Positions 10,653 to 23,826 of a stretch of 64,000 nt of DNA are shown in pieces. The notes under the pieces are model-generated. The model worked only from the letters and a program-made list of their open reading frames with translations, was not told the DNA's origin and made no database searches. The translations under genes and the position numbers were made by a program. Within the stretch, counting starts at the first letter, position 1; each line of letters starts with the position of its first letter. The DNA comes from Penicillium oxalicum (Eukaryota > Ascomycota > Eurotiomycetes > Eurotiales > Aspergillaceae): the NCBI RefSeq assembly GCF_001723175.1, contig NC_064653.1, positions 992,001 through 1,056,000 of the forward strand, read 5' to 3'.

Positions 10653-11098
10653 TGATTGATTCGGTGGCCATTGACGGCGCTTAAGTTTGTGTTTGACTCG
10701 TGCAGGGCATTCAATATGTTGAGAATTATCAAGTCCCCCGGGGAGCTGAATTAACCATGCACCCGTCCTCGACTCTCCAGTCTCAACGCATGGGATAACA
10801 ACGTACCCGCTATGTATTCTGGATCTCAGCCTTACCAACTGGCGAAGGGGAATAATTGCAAACACACACTTGACACGACTCGTAAGAAGGGAGCGGTGAA
10901 GGCAGTGGTGAGCGGGACTTTTTTTTCTGCCTATCCCCGCTTATCGCACCTCCAGGTGCTCCCTCGGGCGGGTTATCGCTCGAAGTAACGAAAAAAAGAT
11001 ATTGCGAGCCTCCACGATTCGCAGGGACCTGTCTTCAAACCTTGACAGCACCCAAGAATTTCCAAGGAATCTGGATTCAACTCCCTGCCCCACAGAAA
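10653..11098. promoter_or_regulatory. Spacer carrying the rpc37 promoter/5' UTR
   Basis: Tandem intergenic sequence with a T run near 10920 and A run near 10991. No gene is seen; promoter function is inferred from position. Confidence 0.4.
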
Positions 11099-12216
11099 AT
11101 GGCTTCGACCGAGGATGACCCCGTCATTGCGTCCTACGACGTGGTTCTCACTGACTCCGAAATTTCACGTTACGTCTTCCAGTACCTTGATCGTCCAGCG
11201 TCCAAGCCGTACAATGAAAGGAGAGGCCAGAAGCCAACCGTCATGCGTATGAAGACCGACTCGGGCTTGGTCGAGATGGAAGTGCCTATTTTCACACGTT
11301 GCACATACGATGTCGACAAGGGAATCCGTTATGGCGATGCGCTGAAGAAAGGCCGCCTCGCGCGCAATGGTGGTGCTTATGGAATGGCGGGTGGCTTCAG
11401 TACCGGTGGAATACCCAGTGGTGGAAACAGAGTCAAATCTGAAGGCCGAGATGACGTGGAGGTCCTGGACAGTAAGAAGGGCATGGATCCGTCTGCGCTT
11501 CTGAGAACACAGCCACTTGGCGGGCGCATCAAGCCTTCCGAAGAAGGTGATCCGGTCTATATGCTGGCGACCTTCAAAGGAAGTAAGCTCAATTCCCCGC
11601 TTCTAATTCAATGTCACTCTGGAAAATTTATTCGGCTAATCATACGTCTGCTTTGTAAACAGAAACGTTGCACTTATCACCTGTCTCCGCCGTGGTTCAA
11701 TTACAACCTCAAGTCCACCATCTGGATGCAGCAGATGAACTGCCAAAGGCCAGGGGTGCCAAGGGCAGGAAAGAGGACGAGGACCGCCCCGCCGAGGCCG
11801 AAGCACGCGCCATTGATGTCAAAGTCAAGGGTGCCGAAGACGGAGGAGCGGTCCTTCACGGAAACCTGGATCTACTTAAGCGAATGCAGGAAGAACAGTG
11901 GAAGAACTTTGAATGGGTCGACGCCGAGGTAAGCACATGTCTAATCACACAAATAAACCTGTCTGATTCACTGAATAATCTAACTCAATTCTCGTGACAG
12001 ACGGAGGACTCATGGTATACATATGAGAATTACATGATGAGCCAAAAGCTTGACGAGCTACCCGAGCTCAAAGCTACCATTAATAGCGAGCAATATCTCG
12101 ATGGGATGAGTGCTCCGCGTATCGACCCTGCTCGTCCTGAAATGACAGGGTGGGCTATGAAGCAAAATCGACAAAAGCAGATGGAGGGACCATCAGACAG
12201 CGAAGATGAAGCATGA
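11099..12216 (+). CDS. rpc37: DNA-directed RNA polymerase III subunit Rpc37/RPC5
   Basis: Nuclear subunit of RNA polymerase III (TFIIF-like Rpc37/Rpc53 pair), involved in initiation, termination and reinitiation. Exons are 11099-11582, 11663-11928 and 12001-12216, joined by introns with GTAAGC donors and CAG acceptors; the product is 321 aa. Recognition comes from the Sin-like conserved region: DPVIASYDVVLTD near the start, a conserved YDVDKGIRYGDALKKG segment, then YMLATFKGKTLHLSPV, which is rebuilt exactly across intron 1, and VVQLQPQVHHLD. The C-terminal part is charged and ends in an acidic SDSEDEA tail. The ATG at 11099 is the first in frame; the frame before it opens only with TTG. Confidence 0.9.
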
Positions 12217-12879
12217 TGATAGTCAGATCCGCTACTTTGGAGCATGTGATGGGATGGCGTTCTATTAGACTGGCCACTTAGGGGCGATCTCGATTTTTGT
12301 AAATCTACTCTTGAGCGAGTCGGCATATTGGCGATGAACTGCAATGACATACTTTGAATTGATTGTTAAAGCTACTCGTTTCCCTTCACAAAGTAAGACA
12401 AAACGAGAGTACTAAAGTTGTTCTAGAACGTTGATTATTCTGCCATTATATTTGCCACTCATCGCTGCCAATCAGCCCAACCTTATCAGGGGTAGTCACG
12501 TGCAGTCACGCGTCCGCGATGCTTTTTTTCCGCCGAGTCTCCGATAGCTTTCGTGGCCAGCATCCCTATCCATCCGCATCGCCACTCATTTTCTTCCACT
12601 CGAATTGTTTAACGATCGGGTTGAGGGCTGCGGGGCGGCATCAGAAAGAGCTATATTGAATAGCGACACAACATCTGGCAAAATATTCTGCTTGATTGTG
12701 CTGTGCATTTTTGTCTTTGCTTTCATCATCTCTGTTGTGGTTTTTTTTCTCTCTTGTATTGCCTTCATCAACCTCAACTCTACCACATTCTCTCTGCCAT
12801 TCTGAGGCGTTGCACTTTTTGCTCCTGATTTCAATATACCCTTACGCCTTTCAAGGTTCCAAGCGCTGCGCTCTGCAAA
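12217..12879. promoter_or_regulatory. Spacer with the rpo41 promoter
   Basis: Between tandem genes. It contains CACGTG inside GTCACGTGCAGTCACGCG near 12495-12512, an E-box-like palindrome followed by a second GTCACG half. T- and C/T-rich sequence follows before the start codon. No gene is seen. Confidence 0.35.
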
Positions 12880-15800
12880 ATGTTATCCCGAGTGGCTCGT
12901 CAGAAAAACGCGCTCTTTCATTTACGGAAAGCAAATGCCTCTCGCACTTTGGGCGCATCATCACCATTGCGTCTGCCGTCAAAAACTAGTCGCTTAACAT
13001 CGACCCTGAGCTCGCAATGCCTTCCATCGCATATTCGACCCCGAAGATCATCACTCCGGTCACAACGGAGTCTCGCCACGGCCACTGATCAATCTGTCCT
13101 CGACCGCGGATCTTATATGTCTCTAGATGATTCCTCGTACCCTCCAAATCTCGCAAACTCGAATTCCTTCCACTTGAACGATAACTTCGACACATCCTCC
13201 CTCATTGTTCTCAACGAGACACCGCAAACTCAACCCAAGATCTTGCGGAAAATTCGGGGAATCGGTGGCGACGAAGATGAGATGCTGGCCAACTTCAATA
13301 TGTCTCTCCGAGTGGGCCGATTTGATCGTGCAGCAGCACTGATCAGCCGCCTCAAGACGTACTACGCCGTGGATTCTGCGGAGTTTTTGTCTCTGCATAA
13401 TCACTATCTCAAGGCTATGGTCGCACACATGATCTACACCCGACAGTCAGACATGGTCCTGCCTTTGCAAAAATGGTTCGAAGTTGATATGCCAGCTGGA
13501 GGTGTTAAACCTGATGCAACCACGTTCGCGGTCATGGTTCGCATGTCGCTTCGTATGCTTCACGGATCCAAGCGGGATCGGTCGGTTCGTCGGTACTGGG
13601 GCCTTGCCAAGAGCGCAGGCCTCCACGAAGATCTCTTGGCTAGTGAGGTGCTGACCGATCTTGACTTGGGCGAATTATCCAAGGTGGGTTTCCAGCCTTT
13701 ACATTGATAAACTGTGGCATTCGTTGACATTTCCATTTTCATAGATCTGCTATTCAGACTTGTCTTACCCAATTCCCTCCAACGAAATTGACGAGTCCTT
13801 ACCTGAGCAGCAGACTCAACAGCTTGATAACGTTCCGGAGGTTCTTGCTGCAGATCAGAAGGGTCTCGGTCTCAGCTCCCTGAAAGAATCTTTGGCCCTC
13901 TTCTCGGATGATGTTAGTATCACGTTGCCGGAAGACTTCAAGGGTACCGAAGCGGAGAAGCGCGAGCTCTATGCCCAGTTGCGCCAGCAAAGACTGGAGT
14001 CTGACACTATGAAGACCGCTTCAAAGCGCTGGCGTGCGGAATTTGAGGACCGGGTGAAAGCAGGTGTCGACGTGGCTTCTGGCAAGTCAAGACTGAAGGC
14101 GGTCATGAGTCAGTGGCATTCTGATTTGTCAAATGCGATCAAAACCGAGATCAAGCTTGCCCAGGAGGCTGAGACACAACCTATGCGCACGGAGGAGCAG
14201 AAGGCTCGCTGCGAGTACGGCGTCTACTTAGAGTCCCTGGATTCGGATCGCTTGGCTGCAGTGACGGTGCTTTCAGTAATGGATGTCTTCACTCGAAATG
14301 GAATGCAAAAGGGTACAAAGGTCTCCACTGTTGCTGCTTCGATCGGAAAAGGCGTCCAAGACGAGTTGATCGCGGAAGCATACTTGGAAAAAAACTCATC
14401 GCCTGATTCTAGGCGCACCAAAATGGTGAAGGAGATGCTTGCTGACCGCAGGAGCAAGGATGGTCGTTTGCAATGGAAGGCAATCTCCGAGAACTTGCAG
14501 AAAGAGCATGAGGAATTCGCCTGGACTCCACGAGTCACTGTACGAATTGGAGCTGTGCTCATGGGTCTCCTCTTCGACGTCGCTAAAGCTCCCGTGAAGA
14601 CCACAGACCCCGCCACTGGCAAAGTCACCACAGCCATGCACCCGGCCTTCCTGCACGCGTATGAAATGAACTTCGGCAAGCGCTTGGGTTTGTTCCACAT
14701 GAATCCGGAAATTATCGACATCATCAGCAGAGAACCCCCGGCAGATTTATTGGGTCGCCATCTCCCCATGATTTGCAAACCGCAGCCGTGGACTGGATCA
14801 AAGAAAGGCGGATATCGCCTTTATCAGAGCAACATCGTTCGATCTACTCCCGGTGAGACTTTGCAGCCAGCCTATGTCAAGGCTGCTTTGGAAAATGACG
14901 GTCTGAAGGATATCCGCAAAGGACTTGATGTCTTGGGAAACACTGGCTGGGTCATCAACCCAGACGTCTTTAATGTCATGCTTGAGGCTTGGAATTCTGG
15001 AGAAAGCATCGCCAGTCTGGCGCCACTGGATCCAGATTTGCCCATCCCTCCTAAGCCAGAACCAGACGCGGGCTTTGCAGCTGAGCGCGATTGGCAGCTT
15101 CAAATGCGTGATATTGAGAATCTTAGGTCTGGCTATCACTCAATGCGATGCTTCCAGAATTTCCAGTTGGAGGTAGCACGTGCTTTCCGAAATGAGACGT
15201 TCTATCTTCCCCACAACATTGACTTCCGCGGCCGAGCCTATCCTCTTCCGCCATACTTGAATCAAATGGGCGCTGACAATGCTCGTGGGCTGCTCCTTTT
15301 CAGTGAGGCAAAGCCTCTTGGGGAGGGCGGACTCCGCTGGCTGAAAATTCAAATTGCCAATCTTGCAGGCTTTGACAAGGCTAGTATGTCAGAGCGTGAG
15401 CAATACGCAATGGATCATCTCGATGATATTCTCGACTCTGCGAACAAGGGCCTCCACGGAAAGCGCTGGTGGCTGAAGGCCGAAGATCCCTGGCAGTGTC
15501 TGGCGGCCTGTTGTGAGCTTCGGAATGCTTTGGCTCTGCCTGACCCGACACAGTACGCCTCTCGCTTGCCAATTCACCAAGATGGATCTTGTAACGGTCT
15601 TCAGCATTACGCAGCTCTTGGAGGAGATCTTGTTGGCGCTCAACAAGTCAATTTGGAGCCCTCTGATCGACCTTCCGATGTTTACACCGGTGTCTCGGAG
15701 TTTGTCAAGAAGTCGGTGGCGAAGGACGCTGCAGAGGGTAATCAGGTTGCCAAGCTGTTGGATGGACGTATCACCCGAAAGGTTGTGAAGCAGACAGTCA

Positions 15801-17062
15801 TGACCAACGTTTACGGTGTTACTTTTATGGGAGCAATGCGTCAGGTCCGCCGTCAACTTAATGATCATTTTCCGGATCTGTCTAGTGAGATGAAAAAGGA
15901 CGGTGCGCTGTATATTGCGCGGAAGATTTTTGAGGCTCTCGGCTCTATGTTCAATGGTGCTCACGAGATCCAGTATTGGCTAGGTGACTGTGCCACGCGC
16001 ATTACTCAGTCTTTGACTCCTGAGCAGATTGAGGCTATGTCGAACGAAGCCTTGTCTCCCTCTCAGTCGAACGATAAAGGCGCCAAGGCTAAAATCGATC
16101 CATCAAAGAAGTTCCAGTCTACCGTTATCTGGACCACTCCGCTTGGCTTGCCCGTGGTGCAGCCATACCGCACACGAAAAGCCCGACGCGTGGTGACCTC
16201 CCTCCAAACCGTTAGCATTGTGGACCCCAGCGCTGAAGACGTTGTTTCTCGCCGAAAGCAGCTTCAGGCCTTCCCCCCGAATTTCATCCACTCTCTCGAT
16301 GCCACCCACATGATCATGTCGGCGAACGCCTGTCACGATGCCGGTCTGACCTTCTCCGCTGTTCACGACTCATTCTGGACCCATGCTGGCGACGTGGACT
16401 CCATGAACTCTATTCTTCGCGATGCGTTCGTGCACATGCACTCTGACGACATTGTCGGACGGCTCGCTTCTGAGTTCAACGTGCGCTATGGTAAGAACAT
16501 CTTCCTCGCGAAGATCGACGCCAACAGCGAAATTGGTCGCGCGCTGCGAAAGAGTCGGAAGGCAAATGTTCGCAACGCCAAGCTCGTTGAGTTGATTGAT
16601 GAGCACCGCCGACAGACTCTACTCAGATCAGACGATCCTGCGGACCAGGCTGAGGGTCGTGCCATGGAAACCCCCGCGGCCATTTTCGAGAAGATGGGTG
16701 GCACAGATGATCTGTTGGCTATGGCAAGTACCCTCGGCGAAACAACTGTCGGCCATGTTCCAGAAGACTTGGCTGCGGCTGAGAGGGGACCTTCCTCGAA
16801 TGTTGATACCAGTGACCCGGCTATTCAGAGTCTGTTCACTGAGATTGAGATGATGGATTCTCAGTCTTCTGCCGCTGACGCTGACGCTGAAGATGTCTCG
16901 GCGGCAGATGAAGCTGCGGTTGATGCAAAGAAACCATCTAAGCAGAGAAAGAGGCAGAAGCCGCAGACTTGGCTCTGGCTTCCACTGCGATTCCGACCGG
17001 TCCCTACGAAGGGTTCTTGGGATTTAAGCCGGATCCGTGACTCTCAGTATTTCTTCTCTTGA
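12880..17062 (+). CDS. rpo41: Mitochondrial DNA-directed RNA polymerase (T7-like, Rpo41/Cyt-5)
   Basis: Single-subunit polymerase that transcribes the mitochondrial genome. Two exons, 12880-13683 and 13745-17062, give 1373 aa; the 61-nt intron is phase 0 with a GTGGGT donor and TAG acceptor. The N-terminus is Arg/Ser/Leu-rich without acidic residues, as expected for a matrix targeting peptide. The N-terminal extension has helical, PPR-like sequence (about 140-260). The catalytic core shows motif A HQDGSCNGLQHY with Asp near residue 881, motif B RKVVKQTVMTNVYG and motif C with HDSFWTH, Asp near 1143. The end SQYFFS matches the FS/FFS tail conserved in the family. A low-complexity Ala/Asp-rich insert precedes the tail. 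Essential gene; no anomaly. Confidence 0.96.
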
Positions 17063-17457
17063 TCGAGTCCGCGTGTTGAAAGACACCTTTGTACGATTTG
17101 CGATGCATGTCCGAGGGGCGTTTGAACTGGAGGTATAATGGTTTGTTTTCCTTTTTCGTTGGTGTATCTTCTTCCACATATAACTGCTGGTGAGCAGTTT
17201 CCTTGTCTGTACATTATGATTGATCTGGTGTAATATTTGCATGGCATAGCGACGAAACAGTATATAATTCATCTTCAACAATACAAAACTATATTCGATA
17301 GGTAACTTCACCTGGTCACAGTCGGGTACATTTAACCAAGGATACGCGGTCAACGAGAATGGTGTGCAAAGAGAAGGGTTAATGCAAATTGCAGGACTTT
17401 TTCAAGACACCATGGGTACTGAAGATGGTGCCACATTTTGCATTAATAAGCCATGTT
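17063..17457. other. Spacer between rpo41 and tRNA-Val
   Basis: A/T-rich 3' flank of rpo41 and 5' flank of the tRNA. No gene or recognisable element. Confidence 0.5.
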
Positions 17458-17530
17458 GATCGACTGGCCCAGTGGTTAAGGCGCCCGTCTTACACACGGG
17501 AGATCGCAGGTTCGAACCCTGCGTCGATCA
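17458..17530 (+). tRNA. tRNA-Val (anticodon UAC), no intron
   Basis: A 73-nt cloverleaf. The 7-bp acceptor stem pairs GATCGAC (17458-17464) with GTCGATC (17523-17529), discriminator A at 17530. The D arm carries AGTGGTTAAG. The anticodon stem CCCGT/ACGGG encloses loop CTTACAC with anticodon TAC at 17491-17493. The T arm GCAGG/CCTGC encloses TTCGAAC. CCA is not encoded, as usual for nuclear genes. Confidence 0.95.
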
Positions 17531-17532
17531 AA

Positions 17533-17538
17533 TTTTTT
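17533..17538 (+). terminator. RNA polymerase III terminator of tRNA-Val
   Basis: Six T residues begin two bases after the tRNA 3' end, the normal Pol III stop signal. Confidence 0.85.
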
Positions 17539-18483
17539 CTTGCAGAATTCTCATCATGACCCTGCTGAAGGGGAGCTGGGTGAGTAGGATGCATACCCTG
17601 GACTTCTTGTATATTAGTGGGGCAATCGAGCATGTACCAAGTTCCCAAAACCTCCTGATCTACTGAGCTTCCTTTTTCCTCAAGTGGGTCCTCTCTAGAT
17701 ATGGCTTTCTTTCTCGTCCGAGAAAATTGACCCGATACTCGAGTTCCTGGTTCCTCGATGGATGGCAACCTCGTCCGTCAGGTACCCATCTGGCTAGACG
17801 CATATATGTGAGCAGTGTTTTTTTGTAACGGCTTCGTTCGAATCGGCCAAGTGTCTGCCCTGTGCCATTTCGCTTTCAAATCGTCCCCATGTTTATTTCG
17901 GCGATGTGATAATAGGACCATCTGAGAAGTGACTGTAACATCTTGTCCATACTATCTCATTCCGCCAATCCAGTGTGTTCCTTCACATCGTGACTTATTT
18001 ACCCGACCTCTCATTATCTTTGCTAGACTCAGGACTCTTTCCCGAGCAAATGCCGCTAGAGCGGGTGACGTGCTCGCGCATCAGTCAGCAAAGGAGCCAG
18101 CCGGTCACGGGGTCCCCCGCAGTTATGCTATCAATGCGGTATGTTTGTTCTGTTTGGGTTACGACTCACTCGATGTCGTGATCATCAGCCAATCAACGCA
18201 CATATAATCTAACCCCGATGGCGGAGAAGGATGGTATGCTTGAGGGGGAAACGCCGAAACCACCAGATCCTTTTTTTTCTTATTACCCTCGATAGGTCGC
18301 TTTAACTGGAAAATTTCGAAAGAAATTCACCAGGCCATACTCACTTGAGTGTATTGTTTCGCATTCTTGGTGCACCTGCCCTTGGACATCCGGCAGATCG
18401 CAAGGTGCCGATAAGTATTCAATCGCCGGTGATTGATCCATCCCACCTCTTACTACTGCGGACAATACAACAAATTATCCACG
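17539..18483. promoter_or_regulatory. Upstream region of the sulfite reductase gene
   Basis: No gene is seen. GGTGACGTGC at 18065-18074 resembles a bZIP/ATF half-palindrome. No clear MetR/CYS3 site (ATGRYRYCAT) was found by eye, so control by the sulfur regulator is not shown. Confidence 0.35.
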
Positions 18484-21400
18484 ATGGCATCAGTTTCCAG
18501 TGCCGGTGAGGCAGGTATGTGTTTGCTTTCCAAATCCTCCTCTAGAACGGACGGGTCGTTTTCTCTAACATTGTCATTGCACGTCAGTTGCGAGAATCGC
18601 CTACCTGTCCAGTGACCTTGTCTTGTCTGTGCAACCTTCCCTGCAGACAGACTCGCTATTTTCAAAGACACTCAAATCTTTAAAGAGCCAAAAGACCACT
18701 AGCGTCCTCTCTAATCAAATACCAGTGGTGCGTCCCACCCGGAAACAATTCCATCGAGGACACGTATAGAAACAGAATGTAGCAGAGGCTAACACTCTTC
18801 CTGTTAGGTGCAAGCCGTGCGACACAATGAGGACCCTCTACTCTCTGCATTCCACCCTCTCCGTCAGCGAGAGTCTGTCTCTGTAGTCGCCAGCTCCTCA
18901 ATCCTCATCACAGCGGTTCCTCATCTCTACCGATTGGCGAACTTCCCCATTGTCATTCACATTGCGCTTGATTCCTCATCATACCCCGACTACTCTGTCA
19001 TCAGTTCCATCCGCCAGTGCGGATTCGCATTCCTGCACTCAGAGACTATCCAGGAGTCCCAAGACATCGCATTGACTGCCCATGCATTGGCCCATAAGTC
19101 TGGAAAGGGTGTCATTCATTTCTTCGATCCTGCCAATTCTGTCAAGGACTCACCTATTGCCTCGGAGGATATCGAGCTTGTGAAGAAGACTCTGAACCTG
19201 AGTGGAGTCATTGCTACTCACGCCCCTTCCGAAGCCGAGACCCTGTACACCGACTCTGGCCGTGTCGCCACAGTGGCAACGGATAGCGTCGAGATTGCTC
19301 CTGCTGGCCAGGGCGAGGCAACCGCCGGGTTAACCGTGCCCTCCCAGTCCCAAACCCCTCTGGCTGCCAGTGTCGACAACTCATCTGTTGGTTCTTCTCG
19401 CCGTGAGAGCAGTGCTGGAAGTGAGACTCCTAGTTCTGCAGCCACTACAGTGGACTACTCCAGCGTTCGCCCCGTGAATGCCGCCGATATCTTCGAATGG
19501 ACGCGCCAGATTTGGGCCACGATCTCGAAGGAGACTGGCCGCACCTACAATGCTATTGAATATACTGGCCCCGCTGACGCCAAGTCCGCTGTCTTTGTGT
19601 TCGGCTCAACGGGGGTTTTCGTTGATGCTCTTTCACAGGCAGAGGCTGGGAGCGAGCTTGAGAACATTGGTCTGATCACTGCCCGTCTCTATCGGCCTTG
19701 GGTTGGTAGTCAGATTGTCAACTCTATTCCCAACTCCATTGAAAAGGTCGCTGTATTGGAACAGGTCCGGAAGACAACCAAGTGGGGCCCATCTTTCATG
19801 GACTTCCTTTCTAGTGTGACCCCTTCCTCTGTTCGAGGCGAGGCTTTGAAGATCGTGGGCTACCGTCTGGGCTACATCGAGCCTTCAACAGCTGTGCAGG
19901 CGCTTCGCGGCATTGTTCAGAACCTGCAGTCATCTTCCCCTATCCAGAACCTAGAAGTGGGTAGCGCTCAGGCCCCCGCTGTGCAGGAAGGTCTTGTACA
20001 GCCTCAACTTGAAAATGCATACCTGAAAATCCTGAACCAGCTCTTTGGTGATCGCCTATATATCGCCAACCAGCTGGGCGCCAAGAATGCCGGTATCTCC
20101 TCCACCATCGCTGCCAGCCCGGAGTATGGTTTTGGATCACTCCTTGCACGCAAGGAACACCGCAAGCGGTTCATCCGAGAGGTGGAAGAGGCTTCCAAGT
20201 CCGCTACTTTCGCCACCGATGTCCCCAAGTCTTGGCTGTCACGCTGGGCCCTGAGTGTCAATGATTCTGCCAAGGCGAACAAGATTGCCCCCGACGTGGT
20301 TGCCCGTCTTTCTAATGACGGCTCCAAGCTGTCTCGGGAGCTCTTGGAGTCAAAGAAGCTTTTCTTCGAGGAGTCTCAGTGGCTCATCGGCTCTGATGCC
20401 TGGGCGTACGACTTGGGCAACTCTGGCGTTCACCATGTTCTTGCCTCTGGCGCTAATGTCAACATGTTGATCATTGACTCGCAGCCTCATTCTGAGCGTG
20501 CTGCTTCCGATCCCACTCGCCGGAAGAAGGACATTGGTCTCTACGCTATGAACCTTGGAAATGCCTACGTTGCATCAACAGCCGTGTACAGCTCCTACAC
20601 GCAGGTTCTGCAGGCCATGGCCGAAGCTGAGCAATTCAACGGCCCGTCCGTCGTTGTTGCTTACCTCCCTTACCACCAAGAGAATGACTCCCCCCTCACT
20701 GTCTTGCAGGAGACCAAGAAGGCGGTTGATCTTGGTTACTGGCCTCTGTACCGCTGGAATCCCGCAAATGAAGAGAAGGGCGAGCCCAAGTTTGCCCTCG
20801 ACTCTGAGCGTATCAAGCGCGAGCTTGAAGAATTCCTTCGTCGCGACAACCAGCTCACCCAGCTCATGAATCGCCAGCCTAAATACTCTTCTGTGTTGTC
20901 TGAATCGTACGGCACAGAAGTTCGTGCTTTGCAGAAGCGCAAGGCCAAGGATTCGTATGAAAAACTTCTGGACGGCCTTTTCGGAGCTCCACTCACTATT
21001 CTTTTCGCGTCAGACGGTGGCAATGCCCAAAATCTTGCCAAGAGGCTGGGCAACCGTGGCCGTGCTCGTGGTTTGAAGACTATGGTCATCGCGATGGATG
21101 AATATCCCGTCGAGGATTTGGCCACTGAAGAGAACGTTGTGTTCATCTCTTCTACCGCCGGTCAGGGTGAATTCCCCGTGAACGGTCGCGGCCTGTGGGA
21201 GCATGTCAAGAACACCGGCGACCTTGACCTGTCCTCCATCAAGTATTCCACCTTCGGTCTTGGTGACAGCCACTATTGGCCCCGAAAGGAGGACAAGATC
21301 TACTACAACAAGCCTGCTAAGGATCTGGATGCCCGTGTGGCATTCTTGGGAGCCCAGAAGCTTACTGACATTGGCCTCGGTGATGATCAGGACCCTGATG

Positions 21401-23290
21401 GATATCAAACTGGCTACGCCGAGTGGGAGCCCCGTTTGTGGAAAGCTCTTGGCGTCGACAATGTGGAGGGTCTGCCCGAGGAGCCTGCCCCTATCACCAA
21501 CGAGGACATCAAAATCCAGTCTAACTTCCTCCGCGGTACCATTCTGGAAGGCCTTCGGGACGAGTCGACTGGCGCCATCTCTGCCAGTGACCAGCAATTG
21601 ACCAAGTTCCATGGTACCTACATGCAGGATGACCGTGACCTCCGGGATGAACGTAAGGCCCAGGGTCTCGAGCCAGCTTATAGTTTCATGATCCGTTGTC
21701 GACTGCCCGGTGGTGTTGCTACACCGAAGCAGTGGCTGCAGATGGATGCTATCAGCAGTTCTCACGGAAACGAGACTATGAAATTGACCACCCGCCAGAC
21801 CTTCCAGTTCCATGGAGTTATTAAACGCAAGCTCCGTGGTGCTATGCAGGAAATCAACAAGGCTCTGATGGACACTCTTGCGGCCTGTGGTGATGTGAAC
21901 CGTAATGTCATGTGCAGTTCCCTCCCAGAGCTGTCCACTTTCCATCGTGAGACATATGTGTTTTCCAAGAAGATCAGTGAGCACCTGCTTCCTTCAACGA
22001 CAGCTTATCATGAGATCTGGTTGAAGGATGAGAATGACAACAAGGTTCAGGTGGCTGGTGACGCTATCGTTGACCACGAGCCCCTCTACGGTCCCACCTA
22101 CTTGCCCCGCAAGTTCAAGATCACCATTGCCATTCCTCCCCACAATGACACTGACGTCTACGCTCACGATATCGGCCTCATTGCTATCAAGGGGGCGGAC
22201 GGCCACCTGGAAGGTTTCAATGTCCTGGCTGGTGGTGGTATGGGTACCACTCACAACAACAAGAAGACTTACCCCCAGACTGGTCGTATGCTCGGGTTCT
22301 TCCCCGCGGAGAACATTCACATTGCCTGTGAAAAGATCATGCTTGTTCAGCGTGATAACGGTGACCGCAAGAACCGCAAGCACGCTCGTCTGAAGTACAC
22401 CATTGATGATATGGGACTGGATGTCTTCCGTAGCAAGGTCGAGGACCTTCTTCCGGACGGTCAGCGATTCGCTGAGCCTCGGCCCTTCAAGTTCGAGTCC
22501 AACGTTGACACCTTTGGCTGGATCAAGGATGAGACTGGCTTGAATCACTTCACCTTCTTCATTGAGAACGGTCGCATTGAGGACACCGCTGAGTTCGCCA
22601 TGCGTACCGGTCTCCGCGAGCTTGCCTCCCTCAACAAGGGTGAGTTCCGCCTTACTGGCAACCAGCACTTGATTCTCTCTAGAGTCACAGACGAGGATCT
22701 CCCTGCTGTTAAGGAGGTCATGGCCAAGTACAAGTTGGACAACACCGCGTTCTCCGGGCTGCGTCTTTCCTCCTCGGCCTGTGTTGCTTTCCCCACCTGT
22801 GGTCTCGCCATGGCTGAGTCTGAGCGTTACCTGCCCGTCCTTATCTCCAAGCTGGAGTCTACTCTTGAGGAGAATGGTCTTGCTCGTGACAGTATTGTTA
22901 TGCGTATGACTGGTTGCCCCAACGGATGTGCTCGTCCTTGGCTTGCTGAGGTCGCCTTTGTTGGCAAGGCTTACGGAGCGTACAACATGTACCTCGGCGG
23001 TGGTTACCACGGACAGCGTTTGAACAAGCTTTACCGTTCTTCCATCAAGGAGGATGAGATCATTGAGATCATGAAGGGCCTGCTCAAGCGCTATGCTCAG
23101 GAGCGAAACACCGACGGCGAGACACCCGAGCGCTTTGGTGACTTCTGTATTCGCGCCGGTATCATTAAGGCCACCACCGACGGCCAAAACTTCCACGAGG
23201 GTGTAAGTATCAGTTGATACCACTATATTTTCACACTTGCATTCTAACGATCTTTATCTACAGGTTGCGGAAGAAGATGATGAGGAGTAA
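18484..23290 (+). CDS. met5: Sulfite reductase [NADPH] beta subunit (siroheme/4Fe-4S hemoprotein)
   Basis: Reduces sulfite to sulfide in assimilatory sulfur metabolism, paired with the Met10-type flavoprotein. Exons are 18484-18514, 18588-18727, 18808-23202 and 23264-23290, giving 1530 aa. Order: a pyruvate:ferredoxin-oxidoreductase-like N-terminal region, a flavodoxin-like domain starting near residue 787 (TILFASDGGNAQNLA), then two nitrite/sulfite reductase half-domains from about residue 1000. Ligands of the 4Fe-4S/siroheme centre are Cys1382-x5-Cys1388 and Cys1427-x3-Cys1431 in CPNGC. Intron 2 could use a donor at 18728 (GTGCGT, chosen) or 18725, changing one Val. The last 27-nt exon adds an acidic VAEEDDEE tail. 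Long antisense open frames inside it are consistent with strong codon bias and high expression. Confidence 0.96.
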
Positions 23291-23826
23291 TTGATTCAAC
23301 AACGAGCATCGTTAAACACCAATGTTCAATGCGTCATGACCGCCACGGCAATCGATAAAATTTGGGTGTTTTCTTTTCCATACCATTTGTGTTTGTTTTT
23401 GTTTTTGTTTTTCCCTTCCTCTTCTGCTCCATCTGCCTGTTATCATCTCTAGACATACCACTTATTTCCATCTATGTTTTTCTCAATCATTTCGCGCCAT
23501 GTGCTAGGAAATACAATTTGCCTTGTTGCTTGGCTTTATTTGTCTGCATTATGTTACCTGTGTATATTTCTTTCTCTTTTTTTTATCTTTCCAGCTTTTC
23601 GAAGGTTGTTCGGCATGAGAAAAGAATTCTCACTCGAGATTGAAACTGCCTTAAGCACTCTTCTAATTTGTTTGATTCCTGGACAATGACATGCCGGTGG
23701 TCAAGATTGCTGCGCGCGTTTTCCATCCACAAAGAACCGCTCTGTATACAATCGATTCCATCGAGCCATCATTTGCACGCGCATCTGCCTCACTAGAAGG
23801 AGCCAGACCTGAAATCATCATGATTC
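23291..23826. other. 3' flank of met5
   Basis: T-rich sequence with a GTTTTT repeat near 23391-23412, probably 3' UTR. No gene is seen. Confidence 0.5.

Noticed and set aside
21010..21984. 324-codon antisense frame inside met5
   Set aside because: Antisense shadow of the flavodoxin and reductase domains.
21994..23223. 409-codon antisense frame inside met5
   Set aside because: Overlaps the conserved siroheme-binding region on the sense strand and has repetitive Leu/Val/Gly composition typical of antisense shadows.
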